DNA of 64,000 bases from Prototheca cutis (Eukaryota; Chlorophyta; Trebouxiophyceae; Chlorellales; Chlorellaceae), in assembly GCA_002897115.2 (NCBI GenBank), contig BCIH01000001.1:1288871-1352870 (forward strand), written 5' to 3'. The notes beneath the pieces were generated by a model. It did no database searches and had not been told where the DNA came from. It was given only the letters and a program-made list of their open reading frames with translations. Within the stretch, counting starts at the first letter, position 1; every line of letters starts with the position of its first letter. The translations under genes and the position numbers were made by a program. Positions 35,013-47,065 of the stretch are shown in pieces.

Positions 35013-36852
35013 ACCGATGAATGCAGGAACGGGTGGAGCGGCGGCAGGTGCACGAGGAGCTGCAGGCCCTGAGGGGAAACATCCGCGTCCTGTGCAGGTG
35101 GCGATGATGATGATGGAGGTCACTCTGGGGTTTGATGGGTGCCTTGGAGCGCTGCACGAGATGCGGTTAATGGTGGTTAATGAGCCGTTGCATGGCGCCC
35201 TTGGAACGGGGCATGGCTGTGAGAACGCAGGGTGCTGCATGGTGGTTGCGATGGACATGGATCTCTGCTACTATACCCATGTGAATCCCCCATGCCCCTG
35301 TGCAACCTCACAGGGTTCGGCCACGACTGACACCCGGCGCGACGTCGGCGCTGGACATTCCCCTGCCTGGAAGCATTCGCGTCTGTACACCCGAGGGCCG
35401 GGCACAGGAGTTTGAATTTGGCACCGTGGCCGGCGAAACCGTCACACAGGTTGGATGGCGGCGAATTTGACTTGGTACTACTACTATTATTATCTTTCTC
35501 GGTGGGTGTAGCCTTGGGTGATGCATGTCCTGTGGCAGTAAAANACGTCCTGGGCCAAAAAAATATTCCGACCATGCCTCANCCACCTTGAAACTGCGCC
35601 TATTACATCATCCACCTAGGCGGAGCTGTTTGAGGAGGTGGCCCCTCTGGCGCGGTCGGTGGCAGATGGCCACAACGTCTGCATCTTTGCCTATGGCCAG
35701 ACGGGGGCGGGGAAGACACACACGATGCTGGGAACGCCGGCAGACCCCGGTCTGGGCGTGCGAGCCTTTAGTGCGCTGGCCTCCTTGGCAGACGCCCCGG
35801 GGGCCGAGCGGCCGTGCCTGCACGGCGCAATGCTTGAAGTCTACATGGACACCGTGCGCGATCTGGCTGTTGGTGAGGAGCCGGGCTCTGGGTTTCCTGG
35901 CAACCTTGCCCCGGGGGCGAACCTGGACGTGTGCGGGCTGCCGCCCGGCATGTTGGGAAACTGGGCAGAACGTGTGCCGGCGCTGAGTTGGCACCCGCTC
36001 GCCACGGACGCCGACTTGCTGGCGTTGCTGCGCCGAGGCGCAGCGGGGCGGGCCACCGCGGCGACCGCGCTCAACGCCGCGTCGTCACGTTCGCACGCCG
36101 TGCTGGCCATCCGCGCGTCTGATCCGGAGGGCAAGCTTCCCTCCAGCTTCCTCCACATCGTCGACTTGGCAGGTGTGGTGGCTTTGCCGGGGGACAGGAG
36201 GGGCCAATGGAGTGTCTCCTATTGCTCGTCCATCGCTTGACACCAGGGNGTATTACCGGCCAGTCGGGGAGGAGCAACGCTTCTCAACCAGAAGCAACAC
36301 AATCAAACAAACTCACAAGCACACGCCTTGGCATCACCCCAATAATAACCAGGCTCGGAGCGTGTGGCGAGGTCCGAGGTGTCTGGGCAGCAGCTCAAGG
36401 AAGCACAGGCCATCAACAAGTCGCTGAGTGCGCTGGGTGATGTCATTGCCGCGCTGGCCGGTCGGGCAGGGCACGTGCCGTACCGGAACTCGCGCCTGAC
36501 GCAGGTCCTACAGGACTCGCTGGCGGGCACCAGCAAGACGCTGCTGGTCTGCTGCCTGAGTCCCGAACCCGAGTCGGCACAGGAGACGCTGTCGTCGTTG
36601 GGCTTTGCCTCCCGTGCGGCCAGAGTCGAGTTGAGCGCTGCAGGCAGCACTGAGCGTGGCGGAGGTGGCGGCACAGACGGCTCAACGGTGACTGGAACGC
36701 CGGGGTCAGCAACAAGACCCACGCCACGCTCTGCGCCACGGCCCGGTTCAGCGGCCAAGGACGAGACCGCCGCATTGCGCAGGAGCCTCGGTGACCGTAC
36801 GCCGCTGAACGACCGNTTGAACACGCCCCCACCCTCGCGCCTGCGGGCCTGA
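33747..36852 (+). CDS. Kinesin-14 (C-terminal motor)
   Basis: Seven exons (33747-33931, 34134-34310, 34446-34869, 35027-35097, 35314-35449, 35620-36172, 36353-36852) give about 681 residues. The N-terminal half is coiled coil (about residues 60-310, e.g. ELEDQANERLAERRQ and AELESAQAVLTQELEAAKS). The neck and motor start, ALRGNIRVLCRVRP, is split over introns 4 and 5. The motor follows with the P-loop FAYGQTGAGKTHTM (~355-368), switch I NAASSRSHAV, switch II DLAG|SERV (interrupted by intron 6) and NKSLSALGDV. A motor placed after a coiled coil, with LxGNIRVxCR before it, marks the minus-end-directed kinesin-14 class, used for spindle focusing and cargo transport in plants and algae. A Pro/Thr/Gly-rich tail (~95 residues) follows the motor. 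Intron 3 holds a 54-base C run with an AC repeat. N bases at 33844 and 36816. Confidence 0.93.
34945..35013. repeat. (C)54-(AC)8 compound tract in kinesin intron 3
   Basis: A long C run then AC repeats ends about 13 bases before the acceptor at 35026. Read on the other strand it is (GT)8 followed by (G)54, the same polarity as the other compound tracts. Confidence 0.9.
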
Positions 36853-37338
36853 GGCATCCCTGCTCCTTCCGTTTCAAATCCACGTGTGTGATGTTGCATG
36901 CTGCGGGGCTGTGGTGATGACACTATGTTCAAAGGGTGGGTGCCATTTTTGCATCGCAGGCGAGGCCCCTGGCCTGGCTGGTGGCGCCGGTGCTTTTCAG
37001 AGCTGTTGCGCATATTGAATCGACAGCCACTATTCCTTCTGGTACACATGCTTATTCAACTGTAGAAAACTGGCTGGTTCTCTGCTATGTTTGGTGTGGC
37101 TCCTCGTGCGCTGTGCTACTGCGTGGTCAGGGGCAGCTCCAGCGATGCTGCACACTTGTCGCCACAAAAAGTGATCTGGATTTGCACTGCGAGTGCTGCT
37201 CCGCTGGTTCCCGTCGTGCATCCGGTAGCGCGCAAACTCTAGAATATCACACATGATTTTTCTACTTTGAGATCGGCACGCCTGATCCAGAGTCCCAACA
37301 AGCTCACAAACCCCAAGCCCACCCCGTGCGTGGGGAGC
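36853..37338. other. Intergenic, kinesin 3' to MoeA 5'
   Basis: A 486-base gap between two genes on the same strand. No exon seen. Confidence 0.4.
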
Positions 37339-39643
37339 ATGGAGCCCGTCCGGACACCGGCTGCCTCGTACGGCATGGTTTCCGTGGCAGAGGCCGTGGC
37401 GACGGCACTGTCGGTCACCGATCCATTGCCCGCGGTCGAGGTGAACACGTCCGAGGCCCTGGACTCGGTCCTGGCGGAGGACGTGGTGGCCAAGGACCCC
37501 ATCCCGGCATACCGCGCAAGCATCAAGGTGCCAGGAAGGGCTGGATGTCAATGGGACTGCAGGCAAGGACATGCGTGTCTATCGTCACTGTTTTGGGTCC
37601 AGAATCACAGATGTCAATGCTGACAAGCAATGCGCCTATCCATCCGTGGGCATACCAATTGGTTTCCCAGGATGGCTATGCTGTGCTGGCGCGCGATGGT
37701 CCAGGCATCTACCCCGTCGCCTTTGAGGCGTTTGCTGGCGCGGAGCCGCAGCGCATGGACCCCGGGACCGTGGCTTATGTTGGCACGGGTGGACCTCTGC
37801 CCGAGGGCGCCGATGCCGTGGTGCAGATAGAGGACACGATTGACCAGGGTGTGGACGAGCAGGGCCGGCGGCTCGTCAAGATCCTGCTCAAAGTGCCCGG
37901 GCCGGGGTTTGATGTCCGACAGGTGAGTCTGCTGCCGGGCGGGCAATGCCGCTGGGGTACCGTGAGACATGGCGGGGTTATGTCGCCTGGCCCATCGGCT
38001 AGAGGAGTTACCCTGCATTCCTCACACCTCCACGATATCCACTAGATTGGAAGCGATGTGGCTGTCAATGAGGTCATCCTGCCAGCCGGTCAACTCCTGG
38101 GACCCGCGGAGATTGGCATCCTCTCAGGCTCGGGCGCCGTCAAGGTCAAGGTGGGTGGATACATGGGGAAGTGGAACTGCATTTGATTGCTTTCCAGCTC
38201 CTGCTGACTGATGTGTCCCCAACCCACCCATCAATGCATCTCCAACCACCAGGTGCATGGCCGGCCGGAGGTGGCAGTGTTGTCGACCGGGGACGAGGTG
38301 ATGCCACCGGGGACAACCGTGTTGGGCCCCGGGCAAGTCCGCGATGCCAACCGTCCGATGCTGGCTGCCGCCGTTACCCAGGCAGGCGCACGGGTGCTGG
38401 ACTTGGGCATTGCACGGGACGAGGAAGCGGAAGTGGCGGCTGCGTTTGACCGCGCCGTTGCCTCCTCCGCCGACGTCCTGCTCATCACCGGTGCGACCTT
38501 GCTTTCTGCTTGGTTATGTTTGGGGAGGCTGGAAGGCGGAGCAGGAAGAATTTATGAGAGGAAGGCAGGGTTGGCCTGCGGGGAGTCGCCATGGCTGGTT
38601 GACCCCGTGGTATGAGAGCCCCGCTCGACTGGCCTTGATGCGAGCGGCCCCCAACACAACTCAGGTGGGGTGTCCATGGGTCACCGTGACTTTGTCAAGC
38701 CGGCGCTGGAAGCCAGAGGGCGCGTCTTCTTCGGCAAGGTTTGCATGAAACCGGGCAAGCCGCTCACATTTGCCAGGATCGAACGGACAACACGGTGGGT
38801 GGGGTGTAGTGTGGGCGGGCAGGCACTGGATGCTAGTGTGGGCAGGAAGGTTTGGCTTGATGCTGGGCAGCACGTGACCATGCATTCGAGCGCATCACCA
38901 CACAAACTTCATCGTTGGTAGTTTCATTGTCATTCTCGCAGGAGGCCGCTGCTTGTCTTTGGATTGCCAGGCAATCCAGTGAGCGGCCTTGTGACCTTTA
39001 ATCTGGTCGTGCTTCCCTGCCTTCGGCGGCTCCAGGGCTGGCAGGTGGGGGGGTGAGATGTGCACGGGTGCATCATGAACTTTGTTGATCACCGTGACCC
39101 AGAGGCACAGCAGCGAGCGAGCAAAGGCAATCGCGATGGGCCCCTCTGCACAACCATATTGTCCACGGACTTTCCAACACAAATCACGCGTCACAGACAC
39201 CGGAGCTGCGACGGGTGCACGCCCGGCTGACATTTGACATCAAGCAAGACCCGGTGCGGCCCGAGTACCATCGCGCCATCGGCTCGTGGCGCCAGGTAGC
39301 AGCCGGCGAGGGCACCGCCTGGGAGCTGAAGGCCGAGAGCACGGGGGGCCAGCTGAGCAGCCGCCTGCTGAGTACTCGGTCTGCCAACCTGCTGCTGGAG
39401 ATTCCCAAGGCAAGGATCCTTTTTGGAGAGTTTTGCTGTTTTTTTGGGGGGTGGGGGGGGGGCATTCTTCGTACTGTGCCAGTTTGAGCTGCCAGTAGTG
39501 AAACTGCTACCAACCGGAAAGAAATCGCACTGCAGAGAAAAGGAGTGCTACAATCGGGCACGATGGTGTCAGCGCTGGTGATTGGGGATCTGGGTGCCAT
39601 GCCGGTGCCCGAATCTGTCGATGCCACCCCCGGTTTCCTGTGA
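37339..39643 (+). CDS. CNX1E: Molybdopterin molybdotransferase, MoeA / CNX1 E-domain
   Basis: Eight exons (37339-37527, 37671-37922, 38046-38150, 38253-38490, 38665-38794, 38942-39044, 39197-39409, 39536-39643) give about 445 residues. MoeA signatures appear in order: [15 protein letters not shown] (intron 1 at the joint), [76 protein letters not shown] and a final [12 protein letters not shown]. The enzyme inserts molybdate into adenylated molybdopterin, the last step of Moco synthesis. Unlike plant CNX1 and animal gephyrin, no MogA-like G domain follows: the frame stops 20 residues after GDL. The stand-alone E domain is therefore bacterial-like in layout. The last intron starts with GC (AAG|GCAAGG, 39410) and contains a T-run/G-run tract at 39435-39462. 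Confidence 0.92.
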
Positions 39644-39987
39644 TCAGACNGTTGCCGAGCACAGAACTTCTTGCGTCGCCTGCAAATTTTGATGCAAGGG
39701 ATCCTTTGCCAATAGAGTGTGAAAAGATGGTATACAGAGACCTGCGACCATCTCTTGGACGGTAACGAACCAGTACCAGGCAGTTTCTCCGCCACCCGGC
39801 TGACCGATTCCGACATCTTTTCGCAAGTTTCTATTCCGCGCTGGCCACGGCAGCAGTGCGCGAGACACTCGAAAGTCCACGTCAGAATTAACCGCAGTGC
39901 AGTGATGTTGCTGAAAAATGTAATGATGGCACAGGCATAATTCGGGCACAAAAATTGAAGCCGTGAGGGCGAGCCTGCAGAGTCGCA
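39644..39987. other. Intergenic, MoeA 3' to acyl-CoA synthetase 5'
   Basis: A 344-base gap. TGTAA occurs at 39919-39923, a possible but distant MoeA poly(A) signal. No exon seen. Confidence 0.4.
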
Positions 39988-42900
39988 ATGCAGGCATTGC
40001 AGTGCTTCCGCGGGAATACAGGTGGCCGAGAGCTGGCCAGCTTGGTGCTCGGCTCTCGAGCGCTGTCGGCCCTCGCTGGCATAGCCCCCAGCTTTGAAGC
40101 ACAAGGTAGAGGTTATGGATGATTTGCAAGAAGATGATGTGATATCGACTGTCCGTGATCGGGGCCAGCCTTGCAACTTCTCCGAGCCCCTCCCCCCCGG
40201 CAGGCCGGAGCACCCCCCTAGTGATCAGCCATGTCAAGGGCCCCAGCAACCCCCCACTGCTGCACGCCTCCCTGGGCCGCTTCCTGGACGGCATGGCCGC
40301 CCGTCAACCGCAGGTGGACGCGGTTGTCAGTCGCCACCAGGGTCTGCGCCTGACATACGATGACTTGCGGCGCCAGAGCGATGCGGCTGCCGCTGGACTC
40401 GTGTCCATGGGTGTCCGTGTCGGCGACCGCGTGGGGGTCTGGTCCCCAAGCTGCGCCGAGTGGGTCGTGATGCAGTTTGCCGCCGCAAAGGCACGTCCAG
40501 AGTAGTGGGCCGAGCGCTTGCATTTTCCAGAGGGGTTCTGGGTTGCCGACTGGGGTGAGTGGCTCGCATGGAGGTGTGCTCCACCAGNCATCGTCCAAGC
40601 CTTGTGGAAAAAGATTGCCTGCTCGAACATCTCCAACCAGGTTGGTGCCATCCTTGTCAGCATGAACCCGGCGTACAANNAGCGGGAGCTCGAGTATGCA
40701 ATTGCCCGCTGTGGCATTAGCCATCTGATCATGGCCCAGGGGTGGAGAGATCTGGACTATGTCGACCTGCTCGGGGTAAGGCCTGTTTGGGGGCGAGTGA
40801 ATGGGGGTGGGCGGAAGAGAGACGCTGGGTCGGCAGGGTGAGGTCCGGTTTGCAGCATGCAGGCATGATCTCAAAAAGACCCGGAACACATCGGGGGCAT
40901 CGCTGATGACCACAGAATATGTGTGCCCATTTTTCTTTTGCAGAAAATCCGAGACGAGGTGCCCTCGCTGAAACAGGTGTACACGTTAGACCAGGATGCT
41001 CCCCAAGGCACGCCTTGAGGGTCGTGATGGGGCTGATTCTATTTGCCTGTGGACAGTTGTTTGTGGGCAGCCAGGGCTTGTGTTACTTGCAGCAGGAACT
41101 GAAAGCCACTGCCAAAGGCAACGAGGGCCGGCGGTGGCCAAGGAGACAGCGCCCAATGTGACCTGCAACCCCTCCACCCACTTGCAACCCCTCTTGCTAT
41201 ATGGCAGGCATGATGACCTGGTCAGACCTGCTGGAGCGGTCGAGCATGGCCGAGGCGGCAGAGGAGGCACGGGCGAGGGCACGATCCATTCCGGCTACGG
41301 CGGCCTACAACATCCAGTACACCAGTGGCACGACGGGCCGCCCCAAGCCAGCGCTGCTGAGTCAGCACAACATCCTGAACAACGGCAATCAGATTGGTGC
41401 GCGCTGTCAGCTAGGGCCCAACGATCGTGTCTGCATCCCGGTGCCACTCTTCCACTGCTTCGGCGCCGTCTTGGGCAACATGGCGACCCTCACCGCGGGC
41501 GCCACCATCGTCTTTCCTGATGGTCAGATTGCGATGTGTGGGGGGGTTTTGTTCGATTTTCTGCGGATGCAAGTGTCTGCTCATGGCGGTGGGTTGCGAG
41601 GGTGTGTTACGAGATTGGGTTTGAGCAGGAACTGATAAACAGCAAGCCAGACACTTGCCGCTGCACTGTCTCCTCGATGCCTACTCTGCAGAGAGCTATG
41701 ATGCCCGAAAAACGCTGGAGGCGGTGGAGGAGGAGCGCTGCACCTCATTGCTTGGAGTGCCCACCATGTTTATCAAGGAGCTAGAGCTTGACAAGTACGT
41801 GGACGACGTGTATTCTTTCTTTATTTTTCTCTGTTTGTTTGAGGAGGGATGGGGACGTGGGTGGCAGCATGAAGAGGGCCATGTGAAAGGGCATTGCACA
41901 TGGCCCCCATTTCCCGCTGCACAACACCCACCTGTAGTCAACTGTACCTTCCGCGCAGTTTCCGCGACTACGACTTGAGCTCGCTGCGCACTGGCATCAT
42001 GGCCGGCAGTCCCTGTCCCGTGGAGATTATGCGCCGCGTGCAGACTGAGATGCACATGAAGGCGAGTTCCTGGTTGTTGGCGGGCTTGCCGGGGCTGGTC
42101 GCGGTGGTGTCGTCTGTCCGTGGTCTCCTCGTGCACATCCAGGCAGACAGTCGGAAACCATGCATTCCCCCGGCCCCACATGTAACCAGGAGGTGACAAT
42201 CTGCTATGGCATGACCGAGACGTCGCCAGTCTCATTCCAGTCAAACGTCGATGGTCCGTTTTGGGTTGCAGGGGCTGGTCACTGTGCACGAGGGGAGGCA
42301 GGGACCCATCCAATAACCGTTGTGCAGTGTCTTACCGCCGTGCCCATTGTGTCATCCTTCCTGTCATCCCCTCTCCATGGCGCAGACCCCGTGGAGCGGA
42401 GGGTCACGACTGTGGGCCAGATCCACCCTCACCTTGAAGCCAAGGTCATCTACCCGGAAAACGGCAGTATCACCCCCGTTGGCATCCCTGGAGAACTCTG
42501 TGTCCGCGGTGTGTCTGGTGTTGTGCTGTGTGGGTGGTGCTTGTTGCCCTTGGGATTCGAGGGGTTGGGGATTGAAGAGGCAAGGGAGATGAGGTACTGC
42601 TTGTTACATGTTCACGGTGGTACCGTTGTTTGAACAAGTCTGGTGGTGCCACGATGCCCCGCCGCCCTCCTCCTGGCACCCACCTGCACGTTGCCATCAG
42701 CTCTCTTGATCAATACACATCCATACAATCCCGTCGCCACAGGTTATTCGTGCATGCTCGAGTACTATGACGACCCCAAGGCGACGGCTTCCACCATCGA
42801 CGCCGAGGGCTGGGTACGCACCGGAGACGTGGTCACACTAGACGAGGATGGCTACTGCAACATCGTGGGCAGGCAAGCGCTGTAGGAATGGTGGAAGGGG

Positions 42901-43803
42901 GACAAACATCTTGAGCGCACTCGTGGTCTTGGGGTTGAACGGTCCGAGACCCCCCCCCCATCTCACAGGATTAAGGACATGGTTATTCGTGGGGGTGAAA
43001 ACTTGTACCCCCGGGAGATCGAGGAACTCCTCTTCCACCACCCTGCCGTTGCCGAAGTCCAGGTGTGATTGATGATGCAGGGGAATTTTGAGATCAATGA
43101 TAGGCGGGGAGATTTGCTGTGGCTGTCAAGCTGGTCAAGGAGGAGGAGCTTCACCAATGGATTTTTCCGACACTCTGCATCACCTCGTCTGCAGGTCTTT
43201 GGTGTTCCCGACCTGAAATATGGCGAGGAGCTCTGCGCCTGGGTCCGGACGTGGTGAGTGTCATGCTTTGGGGGGATGGATGTGCGGGGCATGCTGGTGA
43301 CGCGCGTGCCCAGCAGCAGGGCTTGTTGTGCCAGCACAGTGGGCTCACCGCACTCATCCTCGGGGCCACCCCACCCATCCACACCCACAAACATCAGGGA
43401 GCACACGCCCGTGACGGCAGAGGATCTGAGGGAATGGACGCTGTCGCGGCTCAGCAAGCATAAAGTGCCCAAGTACTGGAAGTTTGTCACACACTTTCCT
43501 CAAACACGTACGATGCGTCGGCTGGATTGTTCGGTTGTCTGTTCTCATCCTTGACGATTGGTCTTGCGCTTCCCGCCGCCCGACAACAACGGACACTGCC
43601 GCGTCCCGGGCGGGCCTGGAACACATGGAGGGGCTTTGCCTGGGTGCATGCATGGCTCGACTGCAAGAAGTCTTGGCAACGGCCACGTCACCCCCACAAA
43701 AAAACAAACTCATGCAGTGAGCGGCAAGCCCCAAAAGTTTCTCATGCGGGAACAGGCCATCAGCGACCTGGGCCTCGAGGCCGCTTCCAGGCACACGGCC
43801 TGA
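39988..43803 (+). CDS. ACSF2: Acyl-CoA synthetase, ACSF2-like, organelle-targeted
   Basis: Fourteen exons (39988-40105, 40204-40490, 40641-40775, 40944-41007, 41208-41522, 41692-41794, 41959-42061, 42190-42253, 42386-42508, 42743-42872, 42969-43062, 43195-43253, 43398-43507, 43718-43803) give about 596 residues. The first exon is transit-peptide-like (Arg/Ser/Leu-rich, one Glu in 30). AMP-binding family motifs: [18 protein letters not shown] (P-loop, ~225), [51 protein letters not shown], and [11 protein letters not shown] carrying the C-terminal catalytic Lys. ACSF2 enzymes activate medium-chain fatty acids to CoA esters, usually in mitochondria. Introns 2, 4, 7 and 10 start with GC rather than GT (40491, 41008, 42062, 42873). 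Two Ns at 40679-40680 sit inside NPAY..REL. Family assignment is firm; chain-length preference is not readable. Confidence 0.92.
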
Positions 43804-44122
43804 GCGGGGGCGACGGCTGAAGCGGGAAGCCATCATTCCATCTCTATTCATCGACAAGCACTCCCCCACAGAAAAACCCTTTGGGCTCGAAGCTCCGAGG
43901 CCACAATTTTCCCCCAAATCAAACCCTAGCGGGTTGGCTCTTTTTGCAAGCTGCTGTGCACCTGCTTGACACAGCCTTTTATAGCACGTGCATGTCCACA
44001 AGTCAAGCGACCGAGCCCTGTCTGGTGGTCGACAACTCATTTTGATGTCATGATGTTACACGGCTCGATTTTGCGGCAGCAACAGATCGTCTTCATCGGC
44101 ACACAATCCTCCATGACCACAA
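43804..44122. other. Convergent 3' region, acyl-CoA synthetase / bZIP
   Basis: No coding exon. Contains the bZIP poly(A) signal candidate at 44056-44060. Confidence 0.45.
44056..44060 (-). terminator. TGTAA polyadenylation signal (bZIP gene)
   Basis: TTACA on the plus strand is TGTAA on the coding strand, about 65 bases beyond the bZIP stop. Confidence 0.5.
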
Positions 44123-45206
44123 TCAAACAGCAGAGGCGAGACCGCCTTTCAGCTGCACCTTGAGCCAGGCGTCCAGTTCCAGTTCAGAGGGCTCTGCCAG
44201 CGGGCTCCGTCCCGTGCCACGCAACTTGGACAGCAGCATGGCCAAGGCCTCATTCTCCCTTTCCAACCCGGCCGCTTGGTCGTTCAGCAGGCTCGCCCGC
44301 TGCTGCTGCCTGTGGGCATTGGTGAGCACTCAGGACTTGTGGGATGCAGCGAGCGAGTGGGCACTCGCCTTGCTCCCTCCGCCCTAGTACAGCGTAATGC
44401 TTCCTGCGCCGGTCATCTCCCCCCACCCACACATCCTCCCCAATCATTTCCACTCGTCACATCCACCACCCAGCGCACCTTCGGTACGAAGCTAGCGCCG
44501 CCTGACGGTTCCGCTCCTGTCGGGCACGCTGCGCCTCTGATCTCGAGGCGTATGTGTACTTGGGCGGAGGACCCCGGCCCCGTTTCGGCTTTTGCTGGTG
44601 CTGTTTTGTCAGAGGGGGGTCAGATGTCGAGGCTGGCCGTGCCCGCCGTGCTTTCCGTCCCGTGCCACCTGAGTCAATTGAGGGGGTAGCATAAAAGGTA
44701 TTAACTCCACACTTTGGCCCGTGTGCATAGCTGCTTACATGCTGTGCTGCCCAGTTTTTCCCGAACAACACAGAAAGAAAGAACACGCACCTAGAAGGTC
44801 CATGCCGATACCTTGCTCAGCATCATCGCTCGTTGATGTTGAAGCCTCGCTCGGTCGGGCCCGGTACTCGGTCTCCAGTTCTTGGAGCGTTGGCAGCGCC
44901 AGGCAGCCTGCCGTGTCGTCCAGCAGCGAATCCAGCGAGCTCCAACCGCTCCCGCTCAACCCGCTCACCTCCTCCAGGTCTGCAGCATTGGCCGACGCAG
45001 AGCGCAGCTGGTCGACGTTTGCCGCTGCGACGTCCAATTGCCAACCCGTCACACCACCTGGAACAAGAGCCACCCAGGCACCAGCCCATGACCGCGCACG
45101 CTGTGCATCGTCTAGGAGTGGCAATGGGAAGGCGGCGGGTTCACTGAAGAGCGGGAGCTCTTCGGACGAACAACTGCATGGGCAGGAGTGCTGTGGGCGT
45201 TTGCGA
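44123..45206 (-). CDS. bZIP transcription factor with atypical basic region; 5' exon unresolved
   Basis: Three exons are clear (45206-44791, 44668-44479, 44309-44123), giving about 264 residues. An acidic/Ser-rich N-terminal part (SSEELPLFSEPA, DLEEVSGLSGSG) could be an activation domain. A basic linker GRKARRARPAS and KPKRGRGPPPK leads into the bZIP basic region QRARQERNRQAALASYRRQQ. Leucines then follow in heptads (L-x6-L-x6-L-x6-L, ending LAMLLSKL). The first zipper Leu is 18 residues after the invariant Asn, as in all bZIPs, but the residue at Asn+8 is Tyr instead of Arg/Lys. An intron splits the basic region between SYR and R. The exon at 45206 begins after a TTTGCAG acceptor with no in-frame Met, so a 5' exon with the start is missing; a candidate Met near 45297 does not join by a good donor. 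Confidence 0.75.
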
Positions 45207-45965
45207 CTGCAAACTTCCAGGTCCGGTGGGCCTCAGACAGCCGTCCCGAACATCGAGGCTGCGCGGAAAAGGTGGGAGGCGAAAGAAACGCACGCATTCC
45301 CGACGCAGTGTTAACTGGTCCGGGTGATGACGGTTTGGATCTCAGCCTAAGGCGTAAGCCTATCGGCACCCGTTGCGCGGAATTGATGAGTAATGAGCTC
45401 TATATACATGTGAAATGCAAGGCAGGGCAAGCCACATGGAGTCGACCCGCCTGGGGGCCGGCTCCACGTCGACATGCAGCGAGTGTGTCATTACCTTGCG
45501 AGGCACCGCCCCGGAAGCCAGGGGTCCACGGCGCAGTCGAGCGCCATGCACCCCATGAAACAGTCTTCGCCTCCAGCCGTTGAGCTGCAGAGGCAATCAG
45601 AAAAGGGCGCGTGAGGGCCGAGAAACCGCGTTTGCTCAACCAGGACCCGCCAAGTGGCATACCAGCCACCGCTGCCATGTCGTCATGTGCACCGACCTTG
45701 CGAACTCAGCTCCCGCCCATGGCATGCTGGGCAAGCTTGCCGCAAGCATGGTGCTCGCGATGGGTGGGGGTCGCGATCTCACTGCTAACAGCATCGCCAG
45801 GGTGGCGATCACGCCTTTTTCTGGCCTCGGGGGCTGGTTTGGGCCCGCCGGATTCGACCCCGGCCGTTCTGGGTTGAATGGGAGCAGCCCTCTTCCTTCC
45901 AGTACCGGGCGCCCCTGGTGAAGTCCATCTCAATTTCCTTGCATTATTTCAGCCGTACAATTTTC
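45207..45965. other. Intergenic, bZIP 5' region and PMS 3' end
   Basis: Should contain the bZIP promoter and its missing first exon. No further gene supported. Confidence 0.35.
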
Positions 45966-47034
45966 TCAACACTCTGGCAGCACGCAGAGGTGCCGCATCG
46001 TCGGACGGCCGTGGGGGCAGTTCCAGGGGGACTTCAAGGTGGACAGGTGCGCCACCACCCGCTGCATGGTCCCCATGGTCAGGTGCCTGCCGATCATGAT
46101 GGAAGAGCGACATGCCCTCGACGCCAGCAATGCCCTCACCCTATGCATATCGGTTGAAAAAGGTGCGGGGGTTGTCGGATGCTTTGTCATCGATTTGTGT
46201 GAGCATGTGGGTGCTCGTTTTGAGCCTGTGGCACCCCACCCAAACATCCCCTCCTTTCTCCCCCAAAACAAATAAGCGCACTTGGATGGGCGTGGGAGTG
46301 AGGTCCCAGGCAGGCCGCCATGGGCCATGTTGCTCTCCAGCAGGCCAATCAGCTCCAGCGCATCGCTCACGCCAAACACGACACCCTTGCTGCAGCAACA
46401 CACAAGAACACTCAAGGATGAGCAGGGCAGGATTGAGTCGTCGTTTCATCGACCAATTACCCCCCTGCATTTCGACTGCCAAACCCCACGCATCACCTAC
46501 CTGTACGGCACCGCCGACAGCGCTAGGCGGCCGTCGGCTGTGTCTGTCAGGTCAAAGCCATTTGCCCGGAAGACGTCCAGATGCTCCCTGCAAAGAAAGA
46601 ATGAATGGGCAATGAGTTGGAAGCGTAGCTGTTCGCTGGGGGTGTGTGCATGACCCAGCAGCTGGCTCCATGGACACCCTACACGTACAGTTCAGAAAAC
46701 CCATCAAAGGAGCTACAATGCTCATTCCCCCAGGCCACAAGGGCCCCCCTTCCCAGCCAAAAATAAAAGCCAGGGTCACTTGCCTGGCGACCAGCTCCTC
46801 TGGTGGTGCCAGGTCCAGGGGCCTCGGGTGAAGGAGTGGCTGGCAGTTCAGCTTTAAAGCCGATTGCAGGCGCTCAAAATTGGCCTTTTCGTCCGAAGCA
46901 TGCTGGTCGATGATGAACAGATCCCGGCCCAGGCGAGCAATGATGAAGCCCAGATTAAACTGGCCCAGGATCTCCATGCGGGCAAAGTCGGCCTTGTCGA
47001 ACACCCGCTCCAACTCCCGGTCTGCACAGTTATT

Positions 47035-47065
<31 letters not shown>

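Noticed and set aside
34651..35415. 254-codon ORF continuing from the kinesin coiled coil through the C run
   Set aside because: After 34869 it translates intron sequence (poly-Pro, His-Thr repeats); the spliced path restores the kinesin neck and motor.
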